DNA of 64,000 bases. Origin: Bacteroides nordii WAL 11050 = JCM 12987 (GTDB lineage: Bacteria; Bacteroidota; Bacteroidia; Bacteroidales; Bacteroidaceae). The position numbers and the translations under genes are program-made. The stretch is from positions 1 to 64,000 of the forward strand of contig BAJA01000033.1 in the NCBI GenBank assembly GCA_000613465.1, read 5' to 3'. Positions 63,173-64,000 of the stretch are shown one piece after another; position 1 is the first letter of the stretch; each line of letters opens with the position of its first letter. Under the pieces are notes generated by a model. It was given only the letters and a program-made list of their open reading frames with translations, made no database searches and was not told where the DNA came from.

Positions 63173-64000
63173 ATGAAACTGATTTATCGCATCGTTATCC
63201 GCATATCCTTACTCCTAACACTTGTTCTGGGTGTTTGGGCCGTGTTTTTTTATATGGCTATGATGGATGAGGTGAACGATGAGGTGGACGATTCTCTGGA
63301 AGATTATTCGGAAATAATCATTATTCGTGCGCTTGCCGGAGAGGAATTGCCTTCACAGAATACCGGTTCAAACAATCAATATTATCTTAAAGAAGTTACT
63401 GAAGAATATGCGGACAGCCGTGAGGGTATTACCTATAAAGATTCGATGGTTTATATTGTGGAAAAGGATGAAACCGAACCGGCACGTATTCTGACTACAA
63501 TATTTAAAGATAATGAAAATCGTTTTTATGAATTAACAGTATCTATTCCCAGTATAGAGAAAGAGGATTTGACCGCTGCGATACGTGATTGGATGATATT
63601 TCTTTATATCGCTTTGTTGCTTGTAATAATAGTAGTGAATGTGTGGGTATTTCAACAAAATATGAAACCTTTATATGTTTTGTTGCATTGGTTGGATGAT
63701 TACCGGATAGGAAATAAGAATAAACCTCTGAAGAATGATACGCAGATAACTGAATTTCGGAAACTAAATGAAGCAGCCCTTCGGAATGCAGAGCGTAGTG
63801 AACAACTGTTTGAACAACAGAAACAATTTATAGGCAATGCTTCTCATGAAATACAGACTCCGCTTGCCATTTGCCGGAACCGTCTGGAGATGATGATGGA
63901 AGATGAATCTCTTTCTGAAACCCAGCTGGAAGAACTGATGAAGACTCACCAGACTTTGGAGCATATTACAAAACTGAATAAATCGCTGTTATTGCTCTCT
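63173..64000 (+). CDS. Sensor histidine kinase, N-terminal part (runs off the window)
   Basis: Open from ATG 63173 to the window end (276 codons visible). TM1 is about residues 8-28, an extracytoplasmic sensor domain ~29-138, TM2 ~140-160, then a HAMP-like linker and HisKA with phospho-acceptor His225 in GNASHEIQTPLA. The ATPase domain lies beyond the window. It is the partner of the preceding response regulator. The stimulus is not evident. Confidence 0.9.
   Translation, partial: MKLIYRIVIRISLLLTLVLGVWAVFFYMAMMDEVNDEVDDSLEDYSEIIIIRALAGEELPSQNTGSNNQYYLKEVTEEYADSREGITYKDSMVYIVEKDETEPARILTTIFKDNENRFYELTVSIPSIEKEDLTAAIRDWMIFLYIALLLVIIVVNVWVFQQNMKPLYVLLHWLDDYRIGNKNKPLKNDTQITEFRKLNEAALRNAERSEQLFEQQKQFIGNASHEIQTPLAICRNRLEMMMEDESLSETQLEELMKTHQTLEHITKLNKSLLLLS

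Overview
The window looks like chromosome of a gut Bacteroides or close relative. The evidence is AT-rich DNA, a SusC/SusD pair, TonB-dependent receptors, BACON domains, many short SxxC lipoprotein signals, promoters of the Bacteroidota type (TAnnTTTG -7 box) and few Shine-Dalgarno sequences.

Layout. (1) 1-3130: a duplication-scarred surface/envelope block with a partial gene, a repeat-rich exported protein, a small membrane protein and an O-antigen-ligase-like polymerase/ligase with TPRs. (2) 3833-28412: a polysaccharide utilization locus (PUL), all on the + strand. Operon 1 holds two GH105-type unsaturated uronyl hydrolases (one fused to a beta-propeller), an alginate-lyase-fold enzyme, a TonB receptor and a PL8 lyase. 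Operon 2 holds SusC, SusD, a fasciclin-like lipoprotein, a surface lipoprotein, a stand-alone TonB plug protein, a beta-helix protein, a BACON-lyase-like protein, GH97, a BNR propeller and a two-domain esterase. Lyases plus unsaturated-uronide hydrolases, esterase and alpha-glycosidase, with no sulfatase, point to an acetylated, non-sulfated, uronic-acid-containing glycan (inference). Two PUL promoter regions share a 23-bp motif at identical spacing from a -7 box. (3) 28423-30661: an overlapping GNAT-like/IbrA-like/IbrB-like triad. (4) 31244-38636: two tandem paralogous HTH regulators, UDP-glucuronate decarboxylase, a soluble REC-histidine kinase, small membrane proteins and a short-chain dehydrogenase. 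(5) 39009-54313: a second export/uptake island with a secreted propeller, TonB receptor, DUF4876-like lipoprotein, outer-membrane barrel, GLUG-type repeat protein, OB-fold lipoprotein, PepSY membrane protein, ABC ATPase and permease, and a DUF4857-like protein. I propose this as the candidate little-described system. (6) 54266-59427 (- strand): a TolC/HlyD/two-permease efflux operon. (7) 59777-64000: tRNA-Gly(CCC), a TIGR02757-like protein, prolyl-tRNA synthetase and an OmpR-type two-component pair running off the end.

Quality warning. About a dozen otherwise well-conserved genes are each broken by what reads as loss of one base, nearly always in a short run of identical bases, spread over the whole window. 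This looks like base-calling error rather than biological decay, so I annotate these genes at full length and flag the break. GH97 instead has an in-frame amber codon. Short dispersed repeats (a palindromic ~110-bp element, TTGACA-type simple repeats and 22/23-bp tandem arrays) lie between genes. I see no transposase, integrase or CRISPR array.
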